Origin: Botryotinia globosa
Taxonomy: Eukaryota; Ascomycota; Leotiomycetes; Helotiales; Sclerotiniaceae
Direction of reading: 5' to 3'
DNA: 64,000 bases
Assembly: GCA_014898425.1 (NCBI GenBank)
Contig: RCSZ01000006.1
Span: forward strand, 62,001-126,000
Shown here: positions 1 to 11,508 of the stretch, one piece after another
Position numbering within the stretch: the first letter of the stretch is position 1
How the letters are laid out: each line of letters opens with the position of its first letter
The notes under the pieces: model-generated
Database searches by the model: none
The model's input: the letters and a program-made list of their open reading frames with translations, nothing else
What the model was told of the DNA's origin: nothing
Program-made: the position numbers and the translations under genes

Positions 1-2777
1 GTTGTGAGCGTTATCGGGGGGAGGGGGGGGGAGGGGGCGCTCGAGGGGCGATGGGTAGAATGACAATATTACTAAGTACTACTGTATGTAGCATAATGTA
101 GGTCTTAGGTACCGGTAGGTTAGATCAAATTTGGGGACAAGACGGCGCGGGGATTCGACCGGGAGGTGCGTGACCTACTTGAGTACCTACATTGCCAGGT
201 CTTATTAGTATCTTACTTGGTTTTGTAACGTTAGTAGGATTATCTCATTGTGGGTGAAGCTTGCGAGAAAACACAGAATATTAGCTGGGTATATTATACG
301 ATAGACAAAAATCTAGTCCAAAATGAATATCAGCACCGAGCGGATGTATAGCGGATCTTCGCATGTTGATTTTCAAATCGCGGAAGTTATGATGAAGAGA
401 ATGCCGATAGTATCAGGTTAATTAGCTAAGCCATCGAATCTGATAGGTAGGGAGTTGAACTTGGATGCTTTGGCAATTCCCCATATATTCGTACCAGACT
501 GCGAAGTACGTACCAGTACCTAAGTTCCGTTCATTCTGCAAAAGGTCAACTCACAGGTTTGCACTTTGTACATAGCGACTTTAAAATGTGGACGTAAATA
601 CTTATCAACTTGGTGAATCTATCTGTCTTTTGAGTCATGGTAGTATTCTCATCAAGGAAGAGTTGTTTCATTAGAGATCACTGATTTTGATAGGCTCGGA
701 AGGCGAAATAGGGGTATTTTGAGATGTGATACTGACGGCCGGGGGTAGGAGAAGATTATTGGAAAGAGATAACTTGATATGATGGAATGAAGTGCACTTG
801 AGGTGAATTGAAGTCAAGTGTGGTGAAGTGAATTATGGTGAAATCAAGCTGTCCTTACTCGACGGAATTTCAAGTTTCGATAATATGCCTGAGCCTACCT
901 ACCGACATATGAGCAAGTATTGTCGTCTCAACTTTCAAGTTGCGAAATTGATCAATTCATTTCAAAATTCAAAAGTTTAATTGGAAAAAAGGGTTTATGT
1001 GAGAATTGTGTTAATATCTAAGATAGGTATCTAATGTCGATTGATCAAAGCCTTATAAAGACTATTGGAGAATTCACCTAGGGGTACTTGGGAGGTATCA
1101 GATGATTAGCAGGAGGTAGTTGCGAGATTATGTTCTATGCTCTCGAGTCTCGTGAGTCTCATCTAATAATCATATACTATTATACCCTGCCCTATAGGGT
1201 ACATATCAAACTTCCTTGGCAGTTATTGACTCAGGAACAATGTACAACTGGCATCTGCTTGCTTGAAAGTTGACACCTGCTTGAAATCTCCATGTTTACA
1301 CTTTGGGATGGGAAGGGATTAAGGTGGACAATACTGTGCAAGCGAAAGAGATTTTGTTTGATAATCAGGGAATTCCTTTTGATTCTTGATCTTCAACCGT
1401 GTCAAAGTTTGAGATCATTTTGACACAGGGAAATCGGGGATAAAAGATTCAAGGCATGCCAAAGTCCATGAAATGTCATGAAATGTCATGAAATGTCGGA
1501 GAAGGCGAATGGATGAGGTAGTGCTCGGTGTAAGACATACGATGTGATGTATACTCCGTACATGTATACCTACCTAGTATTCATGATTTAAAAGCAGCAG
1601 TAAAAAACTAATCCTGAAATGGTCATGTAACTTACCTTAACCGAGGGATCGAAGTTTATTCATTTACGTCACGTCACTTCTCACAAAACTCATCAACTTT
1701 TTTTTGAATCCTCTCGTCACTCTCTTTGAAAACCGAGAAATCCCCCTCCCACCCCCATCCCCATCACCTGGGCATCTTTTGGCGATTCACGACCTCTTAA
1801 TGGGTGAACAGTTTATTGCGATTACATACTACCCGACCAAGTGGTGATTATAGATCAACAAATGACAAATAAGGTTTGGTGTATATTTAATCTTTGTTGA
1901 TGCTGCTTTTTACTTGCTCACATGTAAGTTTGTCGACTTTTCATTGGAGATCATCCAATCCATAAGATTCTTGTAAGTGAGAAAGAAGGCTTTAACAAAA
2001 ATCTCTTCATTTCCCAAGCTTCGCCCCACAAAGTTAACGAATCGGCAATGGCGTCCGAACTACTGGAATCTGGCTGTTCAAGGTCTTGCTATGTTCTGAA
2101 TGGTTGATTGGATTCCAAACTTGTTATTTTTGCCAATCTGCCAATAACGTTAAATCCCAAAGTCTTGATGTGGGAAATGCCGGGGTAAACGACCTCCTCG
2201 AACTACTAGCAAATGCCCATAAACGTGCGAGTGGGCACTTGGGAACCGGGAATCGGGAAAAGAGGATCTGTGTAGGTCATGATCACCTATACCTGACCTG
2301 TTGTCCAGACTTTTCGCAGCTCAACCCACATATCGAATCAACTTCGACATACATCTACACCGAAAATTATTCAACGATAGAACTAATCATTACTACTTGT
2401 CCTCCGACACACTCACAACGATTCTAGCGTAGGACCATTTGCGCTATATACGATCTCGAAAGCTGGTTGGCACGCACGAAAAGTAATCCCATCGAAAAAC
2501 GAAAACTCGACATTGACGAATACGAATCAGCGAGTTCAATTGAAGACAGAGATTGGATCGCAGGAGGGGGGGGGAATAAATCACAAATTGTGTTTGCTCG
2601 CCTCATTGGGAATACAATTGCGCGCCACTCACCGATCGGAAGAGTCGTACTTCAATATTGTTTTGGTACATCAGAGGATGGAAATACGGAAATTGTTACA
2701 TTCGACCTAGGAGTGGAAAATGACTCAGGAATCGAACTCGAGACGAACAAATTTGAGACGAAATATATAAACATACA
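1..2777. other. Intergenic/upstream region without a recognised gene
   Basis: I see no gene with family signals or a credible exon chain here. The first 50 bases are an almost pure G/A tract (runs of up to nine G). A perfect 10-bp motif TACTCCGTAC lies at 1552-1561 and recurs twice elsewhere in the window. The open frame at 2086-2427 has no start context, composition or homology signal and is probably leader/promoter of the downstream transporter gene. Confidence 0.6.
1468..1497 (+). repeat. Three perfect 10-bp direct repeats (ATGAAATGTC)
   Basis: The decamer ATGAAATGTC is present three times head to tail. It is a short tandem duplication in non-coding DNA with no associated gene feature. 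Confidence 0.9.
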
Positions 2778-5640
2778 ATGTCAACATCAACAGAGCCTGT
2801 ACAATCGCGCAGTGATCTGGTTTTTTGGGTCACTACCATTACCTTTATTATTACGAGCATATTTGTTGTAGCGAGACTGGTTTCTAGATTCGGAATTTTG
2901 AGAAAGAGAACTCAGGATGACTGGTTTATTATACTCTCTTGGGTAAGATAAGATCTCTTCCGAGGGAATAAGATGTTGAATGAATGGATTCACTAACACT
3001 CATGGTTCCCTATGACAGTTCTTTGCATTTGGGTTAACTTTTTCCATTGATTATGCAACAACTAAAGGCCTGGGAAAGCCCGATCTTGAAATCAAGAAAG
3101 AATGGGGCCCTCACCTCAAAAAGGCGGAATATGCATTTACAGTACTTTATGTGAGTCATGGTCGTTGGATCATGGACCGACTGCGCAGTTTCTGACTTCT
3201 ATTACAGAATCCATGTTTGATGGCGACAAAGACATCAATTCTCATTTTTTACTTACGTTTAAGCCGAAATACTCAAAAGCTCCTGAGGTGGGCTTCATAT
3301 ATCACCCTCCTCGTTACTGTTTTAGACGGCATCGTCCTTACTTTTGTCAATGCATTTCAGTGCAGCCCCGTTTCTGGTGCATGGAGGACCGATACGGATG
3401 CGAAATGTCTATCGATTATCACCATCTATCTCGCATCAGCTCCTGTGAATATCATTACAGATTTAGCCATATTAGTTCTACCGATTCCTGTTCTCACCGG
3501 AATGAACCTTCCCCAAAGGCAAAAGGCGATCTTGGTTTTCACTTTCTCCTTGGGGATTTTTGTTACAATTGTTGACGTTGTCAGAATCTATTATTTACAA
3601 CAAGCCTCGAATGATTTTCAAACATCCGTTTTAGCTCACTCGCAGCTCGGCGAAGGAGACGATTTTGCCTACAACGCCTCGCTTGCATTTATGTGGTCGG
3701 CTGTTGAGGTCAATGTCGGGATCGTATGTGCTTGCATTCCTACCTTAAAGCCACTTATGAAAGTGATATTACCAGCGATGCTTGCGGACCGAGTATCTGG
3801 AAGAACAGGATCGCACACCCGCACGGCAGATATCCTTGAGTCTGCGAGTCCACCCATTAGTAGTCATGGTCAATTAGCCACTGTCGATAATCATTTACCA
3901 CCAAGAAACACCGGATTGACAGACAGTCCTCTATCACCACTGTCAGATACTCACCCTGGAGGTTATCGAGAAGACATGGAGCAGCAAGAACTCAACATGG
4001 CAGAATTCTTAACAGCTCCTTCAGCTATTGCCTTGGAAACCTTACGACGAAATTCGACAGCGCGTACAGCCAACACCACTTACTTTGGATTTGTCAATAT
4101 GAGGGTACCAAAGTCAATGATGAAGACTCGTGGAAGGGAAGCTTTCAAATATTGCATCATGGTCACCATTCTATTTTTCCTTTGGGGTTTCTCGTACGGA
4201 TTACTCAATAGATTAAATCGCGAAATAGCAATACTAGCCAACTACTCTGATGGCCAAACCATAGGATTATCTGCCGCATATTTTGGAGGTTATGTCATTG
4301 GAGCCCTATCAATAGGACAATGGGTCTTGAGACATAGTGGTTTCAAAGCTACATTCATTACGGGACTTTGTATTTACGGGACTGGTACATTAATGTTTTG
4401 GCCCTCCGCAGTTCTGATATCATACACTGGATTCATACTGTCCAGTATTGTTGTTGGATTTGGGTTATCGATTCTAGAGACCGCCGCAAATCCATTCCTG
4501 GCTCTGTGTGGACCAATGCAATACGCTGAATTTAGATTGATGCTTGCGCAAAGTATACAAGCCGTCGCATCACTTGTGAGTCAAACTTTGGCAGAGAAAG
4601 TTTTTTTCAACGGTGTACAAATTGAGGGTGCGAAACACTTGACTTTAATCGATGTTCAATGGGCCTACCTCGCGATTGCCCTCTTTACCGTCATCCTCGC
4701 TCTGTTCTTCTATTATATGCCTCTACCCGAAGCTAGTGATGAGGACCTTCAAGCACAAGCGGAACTTTTCGAAATATACCCATCAAGAAAGTTACCCTGG
4801 ACAGGCACATCAATCATTTATACCACTCTCGCGATCGGTGTTATCGCTCAACTCTGTTACGTTGCAGCACAGGAGTGTATTTCAGAATTTTTCAAACCAT
4901 TATTGATTTCATTTGTCCCTAGAACGGGTAGTTTCAAATCGTTCTTCTCACTGAATGACGATGAAGATTACCTACTTTTAGGTCATGGACTCTTTGCTAT
5001 CGGTCGATTTGTTTTCGCACCTCTCTGTTTAGTGGTCCCACCACGAATTCTATTACTTGTTGCTTTGGTTTGCCTGACCATATTTTCAGCTTTTATCTTC
5101 GCCATCACCGGCATATCACAATCTTTTCTTGCTGCATCTTCTCTTTTGGTTTTTTTCTTTGAAGGTCCGATTTTCCCACTGGTGTTTTCTTTGACCATTC
5201 GCGGTATGGGAAAACATACAAAGTGGGCATCAGCGTGTGTAGTAGCATCCGCAACTGGAGGAAGTGTTTTTGTTTTTGTTCTTTTTGGTGTGCGGAAAAT
5301 CCATACCATACAATATTCTTTTGTAATTCCTTTTGTATTGTTTTTGATAGCACTTTTATATCCGGTATATTTGAATTTCGGAGGTGAAGGTGTGAGGCAC
5401 CAAGTTGACCCAAAACCTGTGGTTATGGGTGGAGTTTGGTCGGGCAGTGAAGAAATTAGAGAAGCTGGACAGGAGTCAAGATGCAATGGAGATGATAGAA
5501 CGGATACACCTCTTCGGAGGTTAAGTCGTAGAGTGTCTGTTTTAGTGCAGAAGATGAGTCTTACCGGGAGAAAGTGTAGCACAGAATTACCCATGGTAGA
5601 GCATCGGGAAACGAGAGGGAGGAAGAACAGCAGTGAATGA
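2778..5640 (+). CDS. Fungal rhodopsin-domain / FucP-type MFS transporter fusion protein
   Basis: Three exons join in frame (2778-2942, 3019-3150, 3208-5640; GT-AG introns 2943-3018 and 3151-3207) to give about 909 residues. Residues 1-285 are a fungal rhodopsin-like seven-TM domain: first TM about 16-35, then DDWFIILSW, FQCSPVSGAW (about 149-158), and the typical last helix with W..E...GIVCACIPTLKPL near 260-282. A polar linker of roughly 125 residues follows. Residues about 411-820 are an L-fucose/hexose permease (FucP) type MFS: FFLWGFSYGLLN, ETAANPFLALCG and AEFRLMLAQS are family signatures. A polar 90-residue cytosolic tail ends the protein. FucP proteins are sugar/H+ symporters; the role of fungal rhodopsin domains is mostly unknown, and the PTH11 group is receptor-like. 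The two parts share one long uninterrupted exon, so this is not an obvious annotation merger. The position where I expect an Asp in the first FucP helix (LLD.LN) reads Asn. I infer a plasma-membrane sensor-transporter. Confidence 0.85.
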
Positions 5641-7246
5641 TTGGCTTGGGAAATACAGGGCGTACTTGAGCTTGGTTTTTTTTCTTGAATCTGAAATTAG
5701 CGGGCGTTCAAGGTATCTGAGAGGATCTAGTCATAGGTATCCAGCTTTCTGGGTATGGGAGTCAATGAATGGAAAATTTGGGCACGGAAGGATCAAGATA
5801 CCCTCGATTATAATCGGAATAGCGCAGGCTAGGGGACTTACAATCCATACATTACAAACAGCATTTTTGGTCAAGAGATATTTCTCATTTGGTTTTGGGG
5901 TCATCTCCCATCATCACAGGAGTTACGAATTTATTCATGTATCAATAGTTATATGTATTATTATTAATGAAAGACGAACATTATTTAATGATTGATTGAT
6001 TTACCAGATGTTTTAAATATACTAGTCGGTTCTTGCATGCCTCACTTCACCCCGCAATAACGGAATTCAAGACTCACGAATCACGAAAGATTAACAAGCG
6101 TACTCTAAATCCTCTAGCCCGTCCTGAATCGAGAAAAGACGATCTAAAATAATCAATTACCCCATTCTTCTATTGATGTACTATAATCCTCCGTTCTAAC
6201 TTCTAATCACCTACCCCGCCCTGCCTCGCTTCTTTCTCCTCTCTCCCCTAAAATTGACCGGACTCGTTCGCCAAAACGTGAGCGTACAACATATGCATGA
6301 ATTAACTCCAGCCGGATTGGTCCCCTCCATGTTTCTCGATCTGAAAATTAACAATCTTTACTTCATCTTGGGTAACTTCATTTCTTTCGCACCTTCCGAA
6401 ATTTTGGATGGCACCCTGTACCTCCCATGCCATCCCATGCCATCCTATTCCATTCCATCCCATCTACTCTTACCTCTCCCTCCTTTCTCTCTTCGAAAAA
6501 TACCGCACCAATTCATCTCTATCCTATCCCATCTCGCGATCCCCCTCAATCATCTGCACGTCCCCCTCCCCCATCTCCTCTTCAAAAACCCCCACCCCAC
6601 CAAATGAATTCTCCAGAATCTACATTTCTCCAAAATTCTCCTATCCTCCCTCGCCACCTTGCCCTCGAGCTTTCAAACGAATATATGAATGAACACTTCG
6701 TTTTCCCGCTTTACCCTCTGCGATTTCACTCACTCACTAATCCATATGTTCAATGAACGCTTACGTTTTGATGGATAGGTCATTCCCCACCTCATGCATC
6801 ATACTCATAGCATCTTACACATAAATTAATCAAAATGATATATTTTTAAAAATCTCATTTGTTCATCCCATCCCATCCAATCCTTTCATTCTCATCATCG
6901 CTCCTTCGCCGCCGATTCATCCTCTGTGTGTACATCTCTTAGTAAAGCAATGTATGGGGTATATGCACGCAAAAACAATGCAATACAAGAATTCATAGCC
7001 AGTACTGTAACCACCAACTCAACATCTCATGTCATATCCATCCTTTCCCATCAATCACACCAACCCAGCAGTAGTTGTACGCTTAAACACCTTATCCCAT
7101 ATCCTTCCATATCCACGTAAAGAAAGAAAATAAACATTAATTCCCCGACTCCATTTCATAGTTTTTCCTCCCCCATTCTTATTCCGTTGTCCTCTCTCCT
7201 CTCCCCTATCCATCTCGCGACCCTCCACCTTCCTTTTCCTTCCAAT
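5641..7246. other. Intergenic region, convergent 3' flanks, C/T-rich
   Basis: This separates the 3' ends of the rhodopsin-FucP fusion (+) and the GH76 gene (-). It is pyrimidine-rich, with low-complexity CCATCCCATGCCAT-type sequence around 6420-6480 that creates overlapping long open frames without coding character. I see no gene. Confidence 0.6.
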
Positions 7247-8955
7247 TTACAAACTCATCCACCCAAACATTCCTGTCATTCCCACCAGAACTACAGTCGT
7301 AATTATTCCAGCTCCTACCCTATCCCCTGTAGATGGCGGTTTGACGGCATCCAAACTAGTCGTGCTCCCACTACCCGCCGCACTATTCCCCACACTAGTT
7401 CCACCTGTACTGTTCGTAACCGGGGCTAGTGTGTGTTGAACGAGATTTACAAAAATAGCACTCATGGCTGCCATTTGTTGTCCTACACCAGAGGTTCCAT
7501 CCCAATCCGTTCCTTTGCTCCAACTTAATCCACATGTTCTACCATCAAATGGACTCGGACCTGAACATTGTTTTGCTGCTGCGACTGCGGATGCTCTTAA
7601 ATATGGCATGATAAGATCATAAGTGTAAGGGGCCATTTTTGTGGTTCCGGCCAACCAACGAGTGAGGAATGCCTTGAAGGAAAACATATCAGTTGTGCAT
7701 GAAAGTTTTGCTTCGCATGCAATTTCGTAGGCGATATCACCGGTAGGGAAGAAGTTTTTAAATGTAGCATTGAGAATTCCATCGACCCGTTCTTTCCAAA
7801 TTGCGGAGCCATTTGTCTACTCCCATGTTAGTATAGAAATTTGAGGGTATCAAAGATCGGAAGGGAGAAAGAAAGAAACATACATGATTATACATGGTAG
7901 CTGCACCGAGTAGATAGACCCCCGAGTTGTAAGAGAATTGAACCTTGTTAATATCCGTACAATTCTCTTCAATGTGGGCACCATCATAAATGTTATAATC
8001 TTTGTCCATGTATCCAACACTTGTGACCCAATTCCATGTTTCCTCAGCATATCGGGCGTATGTTTCGTTATTGGTGTATCTTGCGAGTCGCGCACCAATA
8101 TTGAAGAAACATCCATTTGCGATGGAGTTCTTATAATTGTAACCGGTAAGATATGGATAAACTTGCCAGCGTAAACTATCAATCGTTAGTCCAATACCCT
8201 CTCCCAATCTCAAAATCATAGAAGCTTACCCTCCACCACAAGTAGCATTATCAATTCTCACTGCTTGAGTGTTAAAAACTGCTTGGGCCAAAGCCAACCA
8301 ACCTGGTCTGTCCGAAGGAGGATCCGGGAATTTCGTTTCCGCTGCAGTCATAGCTGTCATTCCCCAAAATCCTTGATCATCATTTCCCATAGATTGTGAC
8401 CAATTCGCAGGCATCATATCGTTATTTGCTCCAGTTTGCCATTGAATGCCCGCCATCGCATCATCGTTGTATGAGGAATCGCCAGTATAGTACCAATAAT
8501 CGATAAGAGACCCCCACATCGCACCGGATTCCCACCAATAGTCTAGACAACGGATATGAAAATCAGTTCCACATTCCTATTTTCATGTCGCATTTACATC
8601 TGCGCAAAGTCGCGAATGGAGAAAAAGGAAAGAATTCTAAACTCACAACCCCAAGAAGGGTTTGGTGGAGGTCCAGGTAAAACTCCAGGTATTCCTCCCG
8701 ATTGATTTCCCTTATAGTATGTCATCATATCGTATGCGATTGTCGCAGCCGCGTTCTTTATCGAAGCTATATTAAAAGACGAAAAATCCAGTTAGCCAGT
8801 CTGAGTCTGTAGGGTGAAAGACCGTGTTCGAATGCTCGAATGGAGATTGTAACCAACATACTATCGTCATCTAGATTTAATTCTATCTCAGCATTAACCC
8901 TTGAGGAACTGAGTAGGACTGCCGTCGCAGCCGATAAAGCGAAAGTAGGAAGCAT
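7247..8955 (-). CDS. GH76 GPI-anchored alpha-1,6-mannanase/transglycosidase (Dfg5/Dcw1 type)
   Basis: Five exons on the minus strand (8955-8862, 8766-8647, 8542-8230, 8175-7884, 7816-7247) join in frame with GT-AG introns to give 462 residues. It starts with a signal peptide ([20 protein letters not shown]). The GH76 signature follows: [20 protein letters not shown] near 74-93 and the catalytic Asp pair in GNDDQGFWG (about D126-D127). The C-terminus has a Ser/Thr/Gly-rich stretch and a final hydrophobic segment ([18 protein letters not shown]), which fits a GPI-attachment signal. Family knowledge: Dfg5/Dcw1 enzymes act at the cell surface on GPI-glycan mannose and are proposed to cross-link GPI proteins to wall glucan. 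Length and architecture are normal. The start is the first Met of the signal peptide; in-frame residues upstream are not signal-like. The next gene on the same strand is another GPI wall enzyme. Confidence 0.95.
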
Positions 8956-9235
8956 TTTGTCCACAGTTTTTCGATGGCGTGTAGAATGTAGTGCGTTGTG
9001 TGTGTTTGTAAATATGGAAGAGTCGATGCTGAAGTTGGCAATCCTTAAGAGGTTTGTAGGATTCACACAATCTTAGAAGTATCCTTCCAAAAAGGTTCAA
9101 ATCAATTTAAGAAACGAATGGACGTCAAATACTTCTTTTTTATGTTACAAATTTCCCTTATGGTGATGAACCGTCAATTTGAAAAGAGAGTCATTGAAAG
9201 AGTTGTAGAAGTAAGTGACAATGAGACGACGAGAT

Positions 9236-9240
<5 letters not shown>

Positions 9241-9270
<30 letters not shown>
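9241..9270 (+). repeat. (GA)15 microsatellite
   Basis: Fifteen GA dinucleotides lie about 290 bp upstream of the GH76 start codon, inside a longer purine-rich tract that continues to about 9300. In promoter position it could affect nucleosome occupancy; that is only inference. Confidence 0.95.
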
Positions 9271-9274
<4 letters not shown>

Positions 9275-10009
9275 AGAAGAGGGAAGAGGGAAGATGGAGG
9301 AAGAAGATTGGTTGTAATGAGTGAGAAGTTAGTAGTAGTGAGATAATCTCAGATGGATTCATTGGAGGATAATCCCAAAGCAGAGCAAGGTTCATGTAGC
9401 GCTTTCTCTTTTGATTCGCAGCTGAAGGGTTTTTTTATAGGATCCTTCCCTTCTCTTCCCTTCTTGCCTTCCTTATGTTATTTATGGCTTGTGGGCACAG
9501 CCTTTAATTCAAATTTTATATCACGAGAATTCAATATAATCATGCAAAAGTACTGGATATCTACTATGTCGACGATCCAATCAGAGAAATTATCCATATC
9601 AATTCTCTCAAAAACTACTCGAGGATATTCTTTTCTTCATGGGGGCAGACCCCCATAGCTCGCTGCGCTAGATTAGAGGTACCTTCCACAATAGTCATCC
9701 CTAGAGGGCTAGCGGAACGTTAAATATATAAAGCAGATAGAAAGGATTCCTACTTCTTCATCTAACGATATATTATACTGTAATATATATATACGACAAC
9801 CTCCAGCAGTTCAATAGTCATTCATTTATTTGCGGAAATTTGAGGAGGATATCCATCAAACATCAACAAAAGCTTTTCCAAGCCCTTTCTATCCTCTCCA
9901 AGCTTTTCTAGTCAAGCCTCAACACCATCAAGCCTTATATTGTTGCAAAGCCAAGAAACCCCCCCCCCCCCCAAAATTCTTCCTTTTCTCGTCCGTCTGT
10001 TCAGAAACC

Positions 10010-10058
10010 CCTTCAGTCCCTTCAGTCCCTTCAATCCCTTCAATCCCTTCAATCCCTT
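10010..10058 (+). repeat. 10-bp tandem repeat (CTTCARTCCC type), about five copies
   Basis: About five head-to-tail decamers, the first carrying G and the later ones A at one position (CAGTCCCTT then CAATCCCTT). It lies just after a poly-C run at 9959-9972. Confidence 0.9.
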
Positions 10059-10645
10059 CCTTTAGACCCTACCTAGGTTTTTCGGCGGGAACATTGAACG
10101 TGCAGCATGGATCCCCCAAATCCCCATCACATCGTCTCGTGTCGGATCGTATAGTGACATTCATGAGGAAATTACCAGTATCGGGGGATGAAAACAAGAT
10201 AAAGAGTGGCCCTGATAAAGAAGATCTTCCCAGATATATGCATACATATACATACATACAAGTACTAGATGTGTATGTGTATCACCCTATGTATCGACTA
10301 GCTATTTTCTTCGCAAAACCCAAATGTTCTTAAATGACGATCCGTCAGACTAACAACTAAACTCCCGAGACCATCCCCTTGGCGCCCGTCTTGCCCGTTC
10401 ATGCGCATTGTGTTCAGTGGATGCAGTGCCTATCGTTTCCTTAAAACACGATACCTAGTAAAAATATATCGTGAAATTATTTATTACCACTCGAGTAGGT
10501 GACATACAATCAGAAGCGTCCATAGAAAGGTCTCTGGAGATAGACATCATACATACTTGGAAGCTTCTATATAACCTCACACTTCCCCTTGTCATATTCA
10601 CTCATATCACATACGTAGGCTACATAGGTACATAGCCAGGTAGAT

Positions 10646-10763
10646 AGTAGATAATAAATAGTAAATAGTAGATAATAAATAGTAAATAGTAGATAATAAA
10701 TAGTAAATAGTAGATAATAGATAGTAAATAATAGATAATAAATAATAAATAATAAATAATAGG
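10646..10763 (+). repeat. 21-bp AT-rich minisatellite (AGTAGATAATAAATAGTAAAT), about four units plus decayed tail
   Basis: Three almost identical 21-bp units and a fourth with one substitution are followed by a simpler AATAAT tail. This is non-coding and AT-rich. Confidence 0.9.
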
Positions 10764-11508
10764 TCTAGAAATTCTGCTTTCCTTTATCACTTCCAGGGCC
10801 CAGCCCTAAATTAGACCCCATATTCTATCCCCCAAACCCTCATCGCAATCTTCCCCTCTCCCCTCGACGCCAAGCCCGCCTATCTATCCATTTATCAATC
10901 AATGCAAGTAACTACCCGCATTCCTATTCCCGCATTCCACTTTCACTTCCTACTCTACCTCTCCCACGTTTCACCATCGTGAGTGCAAGGAATGTGAACA
11001 TGTAGATTATGACGACACTTCATCTGCATCTATGAATGGGATTAAATACCGTGGCCTTCATCCTCAATGAAACGGTCGAGCTTTCAAGCGCTCTTTGAAT
11101 GAACGGGTAAAGGGTGATACAGAATGTAGACGACTATCATTGAACCTCTCGGCGTCAAGAATGTTTCTCAAAATTGTACAGATAGATAGGATAGCGTTGT
11201 CATCACAACATAAAAATCACTTCTCAAGTCACATCAACTGCCAAGAAAGTATAAGTTCAATACTTTTTCATTGTTTGTAAAAGAAGGAATGTCCCGTTGT
11301 CTATTGTGACAATGAATCCATCCACTATAGTTTATGCTTGTTTAATTTAAAAACTCCATCCATGAAGACCGGTCATCGTGGTATTAATTCACCACCAAAA
11401 AATGCCGCAAAAGAAAAAGCAAAAGCTATAATACCATAATACCCCAATTTTAATGCTACCCGTGTAATGCAAACCACGCGTTCTTCCCATAAACACAACC
11501 TATTTCAT

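Larger units (their letters stand above)
8956..11508. other. Intergenic region with simple repeats, no supported gene
   Basis: It holds the promoter of the GH76 gene and the 3' flank of the GH17 gene. Several tandem repeats are annotated separately. Open frames here, such as 9830-10333, are made of low-complexity Pro/Ser translations of the repeats and lack any domain or exon support. Confidence 0.6.

Noticed and set aside
2086..2871. Plus-strand frames upstream of and overlapping the first exon of the rhodopsin-FucP gene
   Set aside because: The exon beginning at 2778 in another frame gives the family signature (DDWFIILSW), so these frames are leader or out-of-frame shadows.
6254..6756. Overlapping Pro/Ser/His-rich open frames
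   Set aside because: Low-complexity CCATCCC-type DNA leaves several frames open at once; none has coding character.
9830..10333. 167-codon plus-strand open frame
   Set aside because: It runs through a poly-C run and the decamer repeat, lacks domain or splice support, and has low-complexity composition.
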